A DNA stretch of 64,000 bases from Isochrysis galbana (lineage: Eukaryota; Haptophyta; Isochrysidales; Isochrysidaceae): the NCBI GenBank assembly GCA_018136815.1, contig CM030938.1, positions 3,015,289 to 3,079,288 on the forward strand. The letters are read 5' to 3'. The position numbers and the translations under genes are program-made. Shown piece after piece: positions 22,605 through 32,361 of the stretch. The notes under the pieces are model-generated. The model made no database searches. It saw only the letters and a program-made list of their open reading frames with translations, and had not been told where the DNA came from. Position 1 is the first letter of the stretch; the number at the start of each line of letters is the position of its first letter.

Positions 22605-22760
22605 CAACTTAGTTTCAATTAACTATACAGTTGGTTGCGATGGAGCGCGCCGACGCCGAGGCGCCGAGGCGACTCTCTCCCCTCCTCAGCCCCCCCCGCC
22701 GCGAGCGGCCCTCTAAAAAGTTTTTTTATTATTCTCGCCTCACACGTGGCACTGGGTCCC
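22605..22760 (+). repeat. Truncated M module abutting a T-tail fragment
   Basis: 22616-22705 carries CAGTTGGTTGCGATGGAGCG of family M. It passes directly into AAAAAGTTTTTTTATTATTC and CTCGCCTCACACGTGGC, like the A-rich end of the T-tail module but in opposite order, so it looks like a rearranged or nested copy. Confidence 0.5.
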
Positions 22761-22880
22761 GTTCTCGTATCCTCCAGCCATGGAAGATGATCAGCCCGTC
22801 CAGCCCGCCAATTGCCAAGACGCCGTGCCTTCCGCCGCCTACCTTCCGTCCCATTCGGTCCCTCCCGTTCCATCCGTAAC

Positions 22881-23454
22881 CTACAGTCCGTCACGTTCCT
22901 GGTACAGCCACACATAATATTTGCGGAGCTCGCTGCGTATTTCTGCCTCATCTGCGGTGGTGCTTCTCGTGTCGTCCCCGGGAGCGTTCCAGTCGCTTGT
23001 GACGTACAGTTCCGGCATCGCGCTGTTAGAGCTGCGTGACTGAAATCTCTGGGAGAATTCTTTCGTCATTCTCTCCTCGTGCTTTAGGAGGTCGAAGCTT
23101 TCTTTGGTCGTTGGTCTGGACTTTTTCCGGATCGTGTCTATCGTGTCATTGAGTTCGCGCATTCTGTCTAGCTTTTTAGCGTCGGGTTCCCCGTCGTTGA
23201 GCTCTATACCAATCAGAGCGAGTTCGTCGATGGCTTTTGCTATCTCTTGGTGCTCTCTGCTTTGTCTCGTCGCCCATAGAAGGTATATTGCCACCGCCCG
23301 TTTCGCGTTGCTCCATGCGTCGTCGAGTTGTCGATGTCCACGTCTGCTCGTCTGGTGTCTCCGGTTTTATGTGGCTCTTCCACAGATGCGTTATCACTCT
23401 CCGTGTGTCTTCCGCTGCGAGCAGCTCGCTGTCGATGCGCACGTCATACGTCAT
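22881..23454 (-). pseudogene. Unknown broken ORF, coiled-coil-like
   Basis: Two overlapping minus frames: the upstream one (23454-23176) has DSELLAAEDTRRVITHLWKS, the downstream one (down to 22881) has AIYLLWATRQSREHQEIAKA, then KLDRMRELNDTIDTIRKK and ELRKYYVWLYQERDGL. A shift joins them near 23290; the downstream frame has no ATG. The charged helical character resembles ORF1-type proteins of retroelements, but I do not recognise a family. Confidence 0.35.
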
Positions 23455-23494
23455 ACGTGCGTCCTGGTTTACACCCTACCATTTCAAATGTCCC

Positions 23495-24270
23495 CACAAG
23501 TTAAAATGAGGGAAAACCCATTGAGGCGGACCGACCTACGTCGGGCGACTCTCCGGGAAAAAGCACCGGGGGGGGGGGGGGGAGGAACTCTCTAAACCAA
23601 GAAGAACGGCCCTTACCAGCTCGCGCCGTGAGCGGTCCTCGAGAAATAAGTGACTGCGACTGCGAGTAGCCTGCGCCACCTGGGATACTCTCCTCGCCAT
23701 TGAGCCACTCCCTTCTCGTCTCCCTCCTGTCGCTAGCCGCCCCTCACCCGTTTGCTAACGCAAACGGGGCCCGTTTTTCACTGCACTCCATCGGGGGGGG
23801 GGTGCAAAACCCCCCCTCTCCCCCTCTCCACTCTCACCCATCGTTGTCCCTGCGGCGCGTCGCCATGCGGCGCGCCCTGGCCTGCTCTCAGGGGTCCTTT
23901 GGGGGCTCCCAGAGGGCCAGCAAGGGCAGCTCAGGGGGCAGTGGAGGCTGGGGCTCAGCCCCTGGCCCCCCCTGCCTCTCCCACGCTCGCCTCGCTGGCC
24001 ATGGGAGCCGCCAGAAGTCCCCTGTATGCCTGGCGACCAGGGACAAGGGGGGGGGAGTCAGCTCGAAGGCAGGCCCAGCGCGGGCGTGGGAGTGCAGCTC
24101 GCGGCCCGCGCCCACGAAGGGTCTGGGCAGGAATGATGAGTGCCCTGCCCCTGCCAAAGTGCAGGGGCTGGGGTTGAATGTACGGGCCAACCCCGGGGGG
24201 TGTCCGCAATGGAGAGGAGGGGGGGGCGCGAGGCCCCCATTGACCCCCACTTAAAAAAGTAGGTTCGTAG
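23495..24270 (+). repeat. Long copy of repeat family R (inverted partner of 3905-4670)
   Basis: Starts CCCCACAAGTTAAAATGAGG, includes GGCGGACCGACCTACGTCGG and the hairpin CCCGTTTGC-TAAC-GCAAACGGG near 23750, then the R core (GGCTCAGCCCCTGGCC near 23950), and ends CCCCCACTTAAAAAAGTAGG. Order and spacing mirror the other copy 19 kb away, with differing homopolymer lengths. Confidence 0.75.
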
Positions 24271-24309
24271 ACGGATAGAAACACACGGCAATATCGACAA
24301 ACTCAAAAG

Positions 24310-24765
24310 GCCTGCCCGAACCAAGTCGCGTTCCGTCAAAAGAGGGCCAGGTTATTTGTTTTCTTTTTAGTCTATACAATTACAAGACTCAATATTATTA
24401 TTGCCAGGTTATTTGTTTTCTTTTTGGTCTATTGTTACAATTATAAAGTGTTCTCAATATTATTATTGTCAGGTTATTTGTTTTCTTTTTGATCTATTGT
24501 TACAATTACAAAGCTCAATGTTATCATTGCAAAGCTAATCACGCCCCCCCACTCCCAAACACCCCCAGCTACGCGTGCTGAATTTTTTCCTCACATCCCT
24601 CTTCCTCGTCGTTCTGCTGGCAGGCGACGATATCGCTTGGCTGATCTTGGGTGGCGAGATCCGTGATCGGATGTCTATCAGATCGGCCCTTCTTGCGACT
24701 CTGATGGTCTCCCCGATTCGACAACCAGTCAACTCCAAAAGGTGCCACCACACTCCGAACCAGGC
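24310..24765 (-). pseudogene. Second copy of the MGQY-gene 3' end, with an expanded tandem repeat
   Basis: Read on the minus strand, 24765-24575 contains TDLATQ, then EEGCEEKIQHA and a stop, matching the TDLATQRIEEGCEKKTKK tail at about 7290-7350. The flanks continue to match: GCTGGGGGTGTT, GCGTGATTAGCTTTG, and finally CCTGGCCCTCTTTTGACGG. In the flank a ~62-bp unit (CAGGTTATTTGTTTTCTTTT plus AT-rich sequence with AATATTATTATT) is present three times (24340-24530) but once at 7.4 kb. The N-terminal part is missing. Confidence 0.6.
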
Positions 24766-25602
24766 CTCAGGTAGTGCACCGAGGCCGGACCCCGGAAACC
24801 GAAGAAAAAGGAAAGAAGGGGGGCAGGGGAAGAGGTGGAGGGAGGGAAGTTAAGGGCGACGTAGATAGCGAAGGCATAGGTGTGACCCATAGCTAGTAGG
24901 CGAGTAGCCCCGAAGCTTCAGAAGTTTTTTTTTAAAAGTAGGTTCGAGGCCCGTCAATAAAGATATGGCAGATAAGGACAGGCGGGCGGAGGAGGACCGT
25001 CTGTAACATCGAGCCGCGAGCGAGGCCGCGCAGGCAGAAGCCATTCACCTCCGAGCGCGGCACGCGTTGGCATCGGAAAGTGACGGCAGCCGACATCGCA
25101 GCGTGGGTAAGGGGAAGCGGTGAAGCGGCACCTGAGCATGTCTTCTAGCGCTATGAAGCAGCGGCGGCGACGCAAGGAGCAATGCACTATGCGGCGGCGC
25201 GAGGTGGACAGCGGACCGCCGCGCAGGCGCGCAGGCGCGCAGGCGCAGGCGGGCCGGAGGGGAACTCCAACTCCAAAAAAAGGCGTATTGCGTATTGCGG
25301 AAGTGTTCTACCGCTGGCCGCTGGGGACAGGGACAGACAGAGGCGCGGGCAAGCTACAATGCGAGCTAGCGGGTACGTCATCACTCTTTGTGACGCGCCC
25401 AGGGTACTCCTACGTTATATGCTTGGCTTACTCGCCCGGGGTACGTTTGCAAATAGTGGTGACTCGGGGAGGGGTGGGGCGGTATCGGTTAGTAGTGTTA
25501 TTTAGTAGGCCGACTTGTTTTGTACCCAGATCTATGCCCCCCTCCCCCCCTCCCCTTCCCTCCCCTCCCTCTCCCCCTTTCATCATCCTCCCAGGGGTGG
25601 CG
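24766..25602. other. Spacer and CT-rich 5' flank
   Basis: No gene. An open frame reads from 25120 into the next gene but lacks conserved features; the stretch 25540-25590 is C/T-rich, like the flank of the antiporter gene. Confidence 0.4.
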
Positions 25603-27995
25603 ATGCGGGCGGCGGCGGCGCGGCTCTACCTCACCCTCGCTCTCGGCGGGCTGGCGCGCGGGCTGCGCGTGGCACCGTCAGCACGCCCCCTATCGGTGGG
25701 AGCGATGCGTTCCCTTCCCTCCATGTCGGCTGAGGGTCGCATCGACGATCGCCTCGAGGAGGAGCGCAAGGCCATTGCCGAGCTGCGAGCAAAGGTCTCT
25801 GAGCTCGAGGCCATCGTCGCTAAGCAGAGGGAGGTGGTACGCGCGCAGGCTGCGGCCAAGGCGGAGGCGGAGGTTGTGGAAAAGCTCAAGGCTGAGGCAG
25901 ACAAATCGGACTCCGCGCTCCAGCGCGCGCGCGCAGCCGTCGAGGCGGCGGCTGCACAGATCGGCTCGCCAAGCCGCAGTACGGACGGCACGCCTGCAGG
26001 CGAGCTGGTGAGCTCGGCCAGCAGCGCGGCGAGTCGGCCAGGGGCGGCGGACGGCGTCATGGCAGGTGCGACTACTGCGCAGCTGGACACCTCGATACTC
26101 GGGCCGCTCCTCGCCGAGATTGAGCCCTTCTTCTCATCAAATCAGACCAATTTTGTTGCCCACTGGGAGGAAATTCAGGCAGAGGTGTCGGCTGCACTGC
26201 GTGACGGGTGGGAGGAGCAGTGCGACGAGCTCCGCCAGTTGCGCGAGAGTGTGGGTGCAAGCCCATTCGAGCTCTGGGAGCAGACAGGTAAGGATATCGA
26301 ATCGGAGCTCAACGAGTTGGCCGCCAAGCTGTCGGAGTCCGGTCAGCGAGTCATGGCTGCAGTCGCGCCGTTTCAAGCACTGTTGGAGTTGCCACAGTCA
26401 AACGCCGTCGAAGAGCCGCCTGTTGATGGCGAGCCGCTGGCCTTCATAAAAGGCCGACTTCTTAAGCCGTCGAAAGTGGCGGCAGCGATCGAGGAGCTGG
26501 AAGAATTCGAACGCGCTGGACTCGTTGAGTAAGTCGCCTCTCGGCCTTTCTCCCTCTATACCCAGCATTTGATAGGCCTTGCTCCAACTCCTTAGCACGA
26601 GGACTTGCCTTGCACTTGCAGACATTTGATTGCCATCTATGCACACATGTGCCACCTAACGCATGCGGGTACAACGGATGTAACCATTGGCTTTTCGCCA
26701 GATTGTTCTTCACTTTTGCTGCCTTCACAGCTCCGTCCCTTCTTGCCCCCTTGTGGCAGATACCGCCGGTTCGCAGTGGCGCTCTGTCGCCGCGAACGTT
26801 TCCTGCAGCTCGCATCCGACGGAGAGACGGTCTCTGCCGTTGCTGTGCTGTCTTGCCTCGCGCGTTTACTGGTCTTTGGGCTCTCCAACTACGCCTTCGA
26901 AATCGAACTAGGCATGCGTTGCCCTTGAATCTCGATGCGTTTGTCCGCTGTCCGCACTTTGGCTCGCGGTGTGTGTGACCAAGCGGGCTAGCATTTGTCG
27001 CCCCCCCCCCCCCCCCCCCATTTCTCCCCCGCCCTCCCCGCGCACCTGATGCCAGCCTTCCGCGCCGCCCACAGAACCACCTTCCCCGGAGATGGATACC
27101 ATCATTGAAGAACGTGAGAAGGCGATGCGGGTATTGTACTTGGCCCGCCACTCGTCCAAACACGCATGATCGCTGTTTGGGTTTTCACAATTGTGCACAG
27201 CCTTCCGACGCGATCTCTTCGCCACCTCATCACTCGCGCTTCCGTGTACTTTCCCATAACACAGGAGCTGAGCGAGGAGCTAAGCGAAGGAGACGCACGA
27301 GAAGCCGGGCCGTGGCTGCGGCGTTATGTGCTCATGATGCAAGCCAACGAGGATGCGATCATGCCGCACAACCTCATTTTGCTCGCGAACGTTCTTTCCT
27401 CCGAAAGTGAGCTTAGATAGGGATTTATACTTATCATCTGGCGGATGCGAAACGGATAGTCATCCAAGCGAGGGCCGTCATTACGCACGTGATTGCTTGC
27501 GCGCACCCCCTCACGCTTATCCGTCCGGCCTCGCCTTAGATGTTGACACGCTTATCGCCTTCCTTTGCTCGCGTACGCTGGGCCGACTCAATCTCGAGCG
27601 CCAGCGCGCCCGCCGCAATCTTGCCCCGCTGACCGCCGCACAGCTCGATCGCCGCGTTGCTCTTGGGGAGCGAGCGTTACGACAGGTAAGAGCACTCCTC
27701 TTCTAATATTTCGGAGCCCCCCCCCCTCGGAGCCCCCCCCCCCCCCCCCATCTTGAACTAATGCCTCCCCACCTCTTGCGCGGTCATGCAGCGAGTCTCA
27801 CGCCGCACTCCAATACTGCCTTCACAGGACGATCTCGTGAATAGCATGATCGCTTCCATTGGCATTGGCTGTTTGGGCTCAATATTCTCCTTTTGGTTAA
27901 CGTGGACCGCGATGGGCTGGCTCTTAGGTTCAATTGGCAATGCTTTAGGCATCGGCGGGGGAGGAGCTAGCGGCTTGGAAGGCTTCAACTTCTAG
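25603..27995 (+). CDS. Unknown protein: signal/transit leader, coiled coil, C-terminal membrane segment (six exons)
   Basis: Exons 25603-26528, 26622-26911, 27075-27130, 27265-27406, 27540-27685 and 27792-27995 join in phase to 587 aa. The second intron is best explained with a GC donor (GAACTAG then GCATGC). The start codon begins a hydrophobic leader (MRAAAARLYLTLALGGLARG) like that of the antiporter, suggesting plastid or secretory entry. Residues about 45-130 form an Ala/Glu/Lys coiled coil (EEERKAIAELRAKVSELEAI). A helical region follows (FERAGLVEHLIAIYAHMCHL, ARLLVFGLSNYAFEIEL), then ANEDAIMPHNLILLANVLSS. The C-terminus has a hydrophobic span (MIASIGIGCLGSIFSFWLTW) and a Gly-rich end. 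Exon 2 may hide another small intron (about 26665-26755). I do not recognise the family; the gene structure is more certain than any role. Confidence 0.7.
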
Positions 27996-28419
27996 TAACG
28001 TGCATGCTAGCTACACTGTTCATCCCCTGGCTGCGTTTCCTGCCACGGGCCGCGCCTTCCAACGCATAATCGTGGACCGCGTATGTGGATTCTAAGTCAG
28101 CAAGATACTGCGCCGATCGAGGGAGAGGCGAGGCACACGTTTGGTTTAGGTTTCGCCGTTTGACAGCATCAATAGCAACGACCTATGTGTATGCGCCCCT
28201 CAATGCCCATATGTTCTCGGACACGTCTCTAGTGCTTGCAGAAGTTGTGACTCTGGGATTTGTAGTACCCGTGTCTCCGTAATGGTCTGGTAAGGGTAAG
28301 GGCAAGCAAGGTGAAGGCGCGGGCCATCACAAGTCCCGGTGTACTTCACCACGTACCACCCGAAGACGGGAGAAATTATAATTATACCCCCTCATATATA
28401 TGTTACCCCCCAGGAGCCA
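27996..28419. other. 3' flank, no gene seen
   Basis: The end (28318-28390) has a GGGCCATCACAAGTCCC and ACCACCCGAA arrangement similar to 30238-30285. Confidence 0.4.
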
Positions 28420-28600
28420 ACGCCCGCCCCAGGAGCTCTCGGGGGCCCCCAGGAGCTATCGGGGGGAAATTTTCTCCCGATCGCCAACAGCCCCACCGAG
28501 AGCTACCGGGGGACCGAGAAAATCCCCCAAGAGCTGTTGGGAGATCGCTCATGGGGGGTGCCGTAAGCGGATCCCCCAGTAGCTATCGGGGGGAGAAATT
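28420..28600. repeat. Cluster of AGGAGCTATCGGGGG-type words
   Basis: Variants of CAGGAGCT(A/C)TCGGGGG occur at about 28430, 28450 and 28575, with inverted partners (CCCCCAAGAGCT) near 28525, giving several possible stem-loops. The same words (GCTATCGGGGGGAGAAA, ATCCCCCGAGAG) flank the 5' side of the minus-strand ORF at 29740-29775. Confidence 0.6.
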
Positions 28601-28708
28601 TTTAAATTTTTAACAAATTTTTATGGGTCGCGGCGCGGCAAAGGAACGGGACTAGCGCGCACACAAGACAGGACTCCCTGCCGCGGCGAGCGCAAGCACC
28701 CTTCCCCC

Positions 28709-29713
28709 TTATGCCACCCAGCTCTTCACTAGCTTACTACCTGCGCTAGCCGGAGCACCCCTCCCTCCACACTCAAGCAGCCCCCCACGCCAGGATCCTG
28801 TTTTGGTCTCGCAGGCAAGGGGGCCTAATGGGAGGGTGAGGAGCAACTCCTCAAAGAGGAGCTTTGGGGAAGGAGATGTTTGAGTGGGGGCGCTATACCC
28901 TTGCGCTAGGCATGGGCAGCGACGCCGCCTCAAAACATGTCCTCCCTCTGGTCTTGAGTCGAAATTTTTGGTGTTTGAATCCGAGGGCGAGGGGGTTTGT
29001 GCTTCTTGGGTTGGTTGTAGTGGGATGAGGGAGTGGGAGATGGAGTGAAGTGTTGAAAGAGGGCCCAAGGCAGGGCACTGAGTTGTAGGTACTTGTGGCC
29101 CACAAGGGTGGGGTGAAAACGAAAAGTGTATCAACATGTGTCTTGAATTGAAATTTTTGGTGCTTTGAACAGAGGGCGGGGGGGTTTGTGCCGTTTGGGT
29201 TGGTTGAAGTGTGAAGGGGGAGTGGGAGAGGGAGTCTTGTGTTAAGAGAGGGCCCAAGGCAGGGCACTGAGTGATTGGTACTAGTGGCCCACAAGAGTGG
29301 GGTGAAGACGAGAATTGTGTCAACAAGTTGGAAAACAGAGGCATGGGGTGCTCTCCGTATGGGGTTGATGGTTGTGAAGTGCCCTCCCATGTTGGGTGCA
29401 CTGATGGTAGAGGTTTCCACCATGGGGAGGGCAGCTGAGCTGCCCTCCCACATGAGGTGCTCTTGGGGTGGGAGGGTTTCCCACTGTTGGAGGGGGTCTC
29501 CAAGACCCCCTGCATGATGCGCAGAGCCATGGTGGCAACCTGTTCGGTGCCAGTGCTCGCCACCCCGCGCGCTTGCGCGGGTGTGGTTTGGATGGGTTGG
29601 ATGGGCTCTGAGAGGGCTTTCTGACGAGCCGCCTCGGGCGGCGTGGGGCGTCCCAGGTGGGGCGCGGTGGCGAGGGTCGCCTGGGGCTCGGGAGCGGTCG
29701 CGGCACGCTCCAT
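28709..29713 (-). CDS. 334-aa ORF beginning MERAA, with internal duplication; repeat-associated
   Basis: The ATG is preceded by TAGTTTGAACT and the protein begins MERAATAPEPQATLATAP, the same start word as repeat family M (ATGGAGCGYGCC). The middle carries two similar ~60-residue segments (ITQCPALGPLLTQDSLSHSP and TTQCPALGPLSTLHSISHSL), each followed by PTQ-AQTP and a TKNF-SR motif, reflecting a ~190-bp tandem duplication (28950-29330). Composition is Pro/Ser/Thr-rich without a known domain. It may be an ORF of a transposable element or a chance ORF in a repeat. No function proposed. Confidence 0.35.
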   Translation of the reverse strand: MERAATAPEPQATLATAPHLGRPTPPEAARQKALSEPIQPIQTTPAQARGVASTGTEQVATMALRIMQGVLETPSNSGKPSHPKSTSCGRAAQLPSPWWKPLPSVHPTWEGTSQPSTPYGEHPMPLFSNLLTQFSSSPHSCGPLVPITQCPALGPLLTQDSLSHSPFTLQPTQTAQTPPPSVQSTKNFNSRHMLIHFSFSPHPCGPQVPTTQCPALGPLSTLHSISHSLIPLQPTQEAQTPSPSDSNTKNFDSRPEGGHVLRRRRCPCLAQGYSAPTQTSPSPKLLFEELLLTLPLGPLACETKTGSWRGGLLECGGRGAPASAGSKLVKSWVA

Positions 29714-29781
29714 AGTTCAAACTATAACAATAGTTTTTCTGCTATCGGGGGGAGAAAAAATCCCCCGAGAGCAAACGGGGG

Positions 29782-29785
<4 letters not shown>

Positions 29786-29871
<86 letters not shown>
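29786..29871. repeat. (CT)n microsatellite
   Basis: About 86 bp of pure CT on the plus strand, followed by CCCTCC repeats. Confidence 0.98.
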
Positions 29872-29875
<4 letters not shown>

Positions 29876-30344
29876 CCTCCCTCCCCCCCTACCCCCCCTC
29901 CCTCCCTCTCTCGGGAGGCAGCGGTAGGGTGCGCGCGACAGCGCTGTTCGTCTCAGCCGCAACCTCAGTGGGTGGGGGAAGGAAGGGGAGGACGGCGGAA
30001 ATAGGTGGTGGGCGGCGGCGGCTCAGATGGCGAGAACAGGGGCGGTGCGCTGAGCAGCCAGGTGCAGGTCAGGTGGCGGCTGGAGGAGCGGCAAGCGTCG
30101 GTGAGAGCCAAAGGTGGTGGGGCTGGGAACGAAGAGGGAGGGCGGTCGGTACGGCGCGCTAGCACCGCACAGAGGTGGAGCGCCGGCTTTCATTGGAAGA
30201 GGGCGGCAGGGTCGGCGCGGCGACTGACAAGAAGGTGCGGGCCATCAAAAGTCCCAGTGCACCACCCGAACACGGGGGGAAATTACCCCCCGCGGGGACG
30301 GTAGAAGTCCCGCACCTTAGTTGGCAGAGTTGGTCGCTGGCCGC
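29872..30344. other. Spacer without gene; contains a hairpin motif
   Basis: GC-rich. 30292-30318 holds GCGGGGAC-GGTAGAA-GTCCCGC followed by ACCTT, a short stem-loop seen again at 44619-44643 and 44690-44716. Confidence 0.5.
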
Positions 30345-31005
30345 ACCTGTCACCAGCTTAAAAGCCCTCTACATAATAACATGGAGATACATAATAAAAG
30401 ACTTCTACAAAATAGAGTTCGAATCACACAATAAAAGCCACTACATACCGATTCCTAGAATCCACGCTCATCAGGTTCACTACCTTGGTGAGGGGCCTTG
30501 CCCCACTGGACAACCAACCACTATTACATGCGCACGCGCGAGGTGGCCCAGGGTAGAAAACCTCAGCACCCCAATTTTCACAGAAAACGACAAACAACGG
30601 AAAGCTAACAATGAACGACAACCTCGGCCTCGTGGCAAAAGCAATCGGCCTAGCCGAAAAACTCGCCTGAACTAGAGACACATCTCCCCCTCTGAAGACG
30701 TCCCTAGAGAGACAGACACCAAGGGCGAAAAATGACGAGTCAACAACGAAACCCTCACAACAACACGAAAAGAAACGGGCCACCTAGAGGCACAGAAGGA
30801 AGGCGGGGACAGACCACTAGCTAGGGGCCGGTGCACCCCCGCCCTACCCAACCCCCCCCACAACCTGGGCCCCTAAGTAGAGCACGAGGGGAGTGGCCGC
30901 AAGGCGGGAAGTGAGGGAAAGCGGAAGGGAACTGGGCGTGGCTACGATAGACAACTTCATAGCCGCGCGCGAGGCGAGAATATTAAATAAAAGGTTTTTT
31001 TTTGC
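30345..31005 (+). mobile_element. T-terminated SINE/LINE-like element (copy of the 39711-40379 unit)
   Basis: Matches, in the opposite orientation, the unit at 39711-40379: AAAAGCCCTCTACATAATA, GGAGATACATAATAAAAGAC, TTCGAATCACACAATAAAAG, GGTGAGGGGCCTTGCCCCAC, CGACAACCTCGGCCT, and the shared 3' module (CCCCTAAGTAGAGCACGAGG to a T run). No transposase or RT domain is visible. The GTTCGAATC word near 30417 recalls a Pol III B box, but no tRNA-like 5' end was found. Confidence 0.6.
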
Positions 31006-31977
31006 AGATATGATGACTGATTGGTTATCACGGCCTTCATCCCCTCAGCCCCAATCTGGCTGTCCACGAGGGGTACCACATCAAGGCAAACGACCTACCC
31101 TCCCTCTCGGGTGCTCTTTACCGAATCCTTGTGGTGGTATCGGGGGCCTGCCGCCTGCGTCAAACGGCGTATTTATTTGTCCTCTGAGCTGTTCGATTTC
31201 ATCCCTCGCTCGACGGATGCTTTCTCGATACTGCAATTTTTGTTTTTGTCGTTCTAGTTCTAATGGAGCAACTTCCGAATGGATTTTCATCTTATTTTGA
31301 AACACATTAGAAGAGTCAATTTCATATGCTGAAAATGTTTTAATAAGGCGATCGCATAGCTCTATAGCTCTATACCCTCTTCGCTAGCCTTTATAACCAC
31401 ATTATGATTGCCTCGATTTGTTTCGAGAGTTGTTCCACCAAGCCCGCCATTTTTTTGTTGTATTCACGGCCACATTTCTTTGAGACTTCCTCCCTTCGTT
31501 TGAAGTGCGGATGCCTTCATCCCCTTCGCGCCAAACGAGAAACGAGGGGTACCAAATGAAGGCAAACGAGCTGAGCGTGAGCGCGCGTGACGGAGGGGGA
31601 GAGAGGGGGAGCGAATCGCACCATTTCTTGGCGAAGAATTTCGAATTTCGTGGCGGCAGGTGGCCCCCCCTGGAGGTTTTTATTGGGCCTCGCGCCACGG
31701 TCAAAAAATGCAGCCCTATCCTTACTAATAGTTAAAGCCCCTGTTCGACCGCCCTAGAAATGGAAATGTCTGCGGCATGAAGTCCGCTGTGTCGTAGCCA
31801 AGGGGGTGAGGCAAGAGGCTGGGCAATTTCCGCTCTCAATCGCCTGAAATTTCTATGGCTGGCTTTGATGCTAAACAGCGTTGTCTATATATTAGAAGAG
31901 GCGCAACACAGACTTACATCGCTACTTACATCGCTCGAGTGGCCCTTCATCCGAACCTTGATCGTTTTCACACTTCA
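31006..31977. other. Repeat-derived spacer (family K fragments)
   Basis: 31370-31560 matches 49190-49950 (CTTCGCTAGCCT, TCGATTTGTTTCGAGAGTTG, TTTGTTGTATTCA, GCGGATGCCTTCATCCCC, GAGGGGTACCAAATGAAGGC). A third partial copy is near 31037-31090. In the minus strand these read FAFIWYPS, suggesting an old coding repeat. A minus ORF at 31305-31081 is coiled-coil-like but has no known family. Confidence 0.5.
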
Positions 31978-32298
31978 TTAATCGGCGGGATCTCGGGTCC
32001 CTCCCGATTCGAAGTATTCCATGGCTTGCTGTCGTGTCCACATCCTCATGCGTTCAAGATCAATAGCTACGTCGTCGGCCATGGCTTCCGCTTGGATCGA
32101 GAATAATTCTTCTAGACTGAGGAGCGAGTCAGAAGGCGCGTCGACTGAGCCGGTTGCTGATGCTACCTCGGACTTGTTTACTTGGGCCGAACCAGAGGCC
32201 GCCGCCTGGGAGGGGTCAACAAATGTACTCTCGCTTTGAGCTCGCTGCGGTGACGTTGGCTTTTCCTTGGTGGACCTCGCTTTTGGCTTGCGTGCCAT
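31978..32298 (-). CDS. Small acidic/Ser-rich ORF (106 aa), hypothetical
   Basis: Complete from ATG to stop. Begins MARKPKARSTKEKPTSPQ (basic) and continues with an acidic helical end (LLSLEELFSIQAEAMADD, LERMRMWTRQQAMEYFESGG). No known domain. It lies about 65 bp after the likely end of the CCCH gene on the same strand, so it may be an independent small gene or a further exon. Modest support: start context and amphipathic composition only. Confidence 0.35.
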   Translation of the reverse strand: MARKPKARSTKEKPTSPQRAQSESTFVDPSQAAASGSAQVNKSEVASATGSVDAPSDSLLSLEELFSIQAEAMADDVAIDLERMRMWTRQQAMEYFESGGTRDPAD

Positions 32299-32361
32299 GG
32301 CCTACGAGACATCAAATGAGAAAAACCTGGTTGAGGATGCCTTTGTAGGTGTAGCATTTGT

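Noticed and set aside
24940-24960. Another GGTTCGAGGCC B-box-like word
   Set aside because: No foldable cloverleaf upstream; it follows the AAAAGTAGGTT end of repeat R.
25120-25602. N-terminal extension of the unknown gene from 25120
   Set aside because: Arg-rich, low-complexity and non-conserved; the leader beginning at 25603 fits the pattern of the other genes.
30412-30425. Possible tRNA from a GTTCGAATC B-box-like word
   Set aside because: No acceptor stem, anticodon arm or A box in place; it lies inside a dispersed element.
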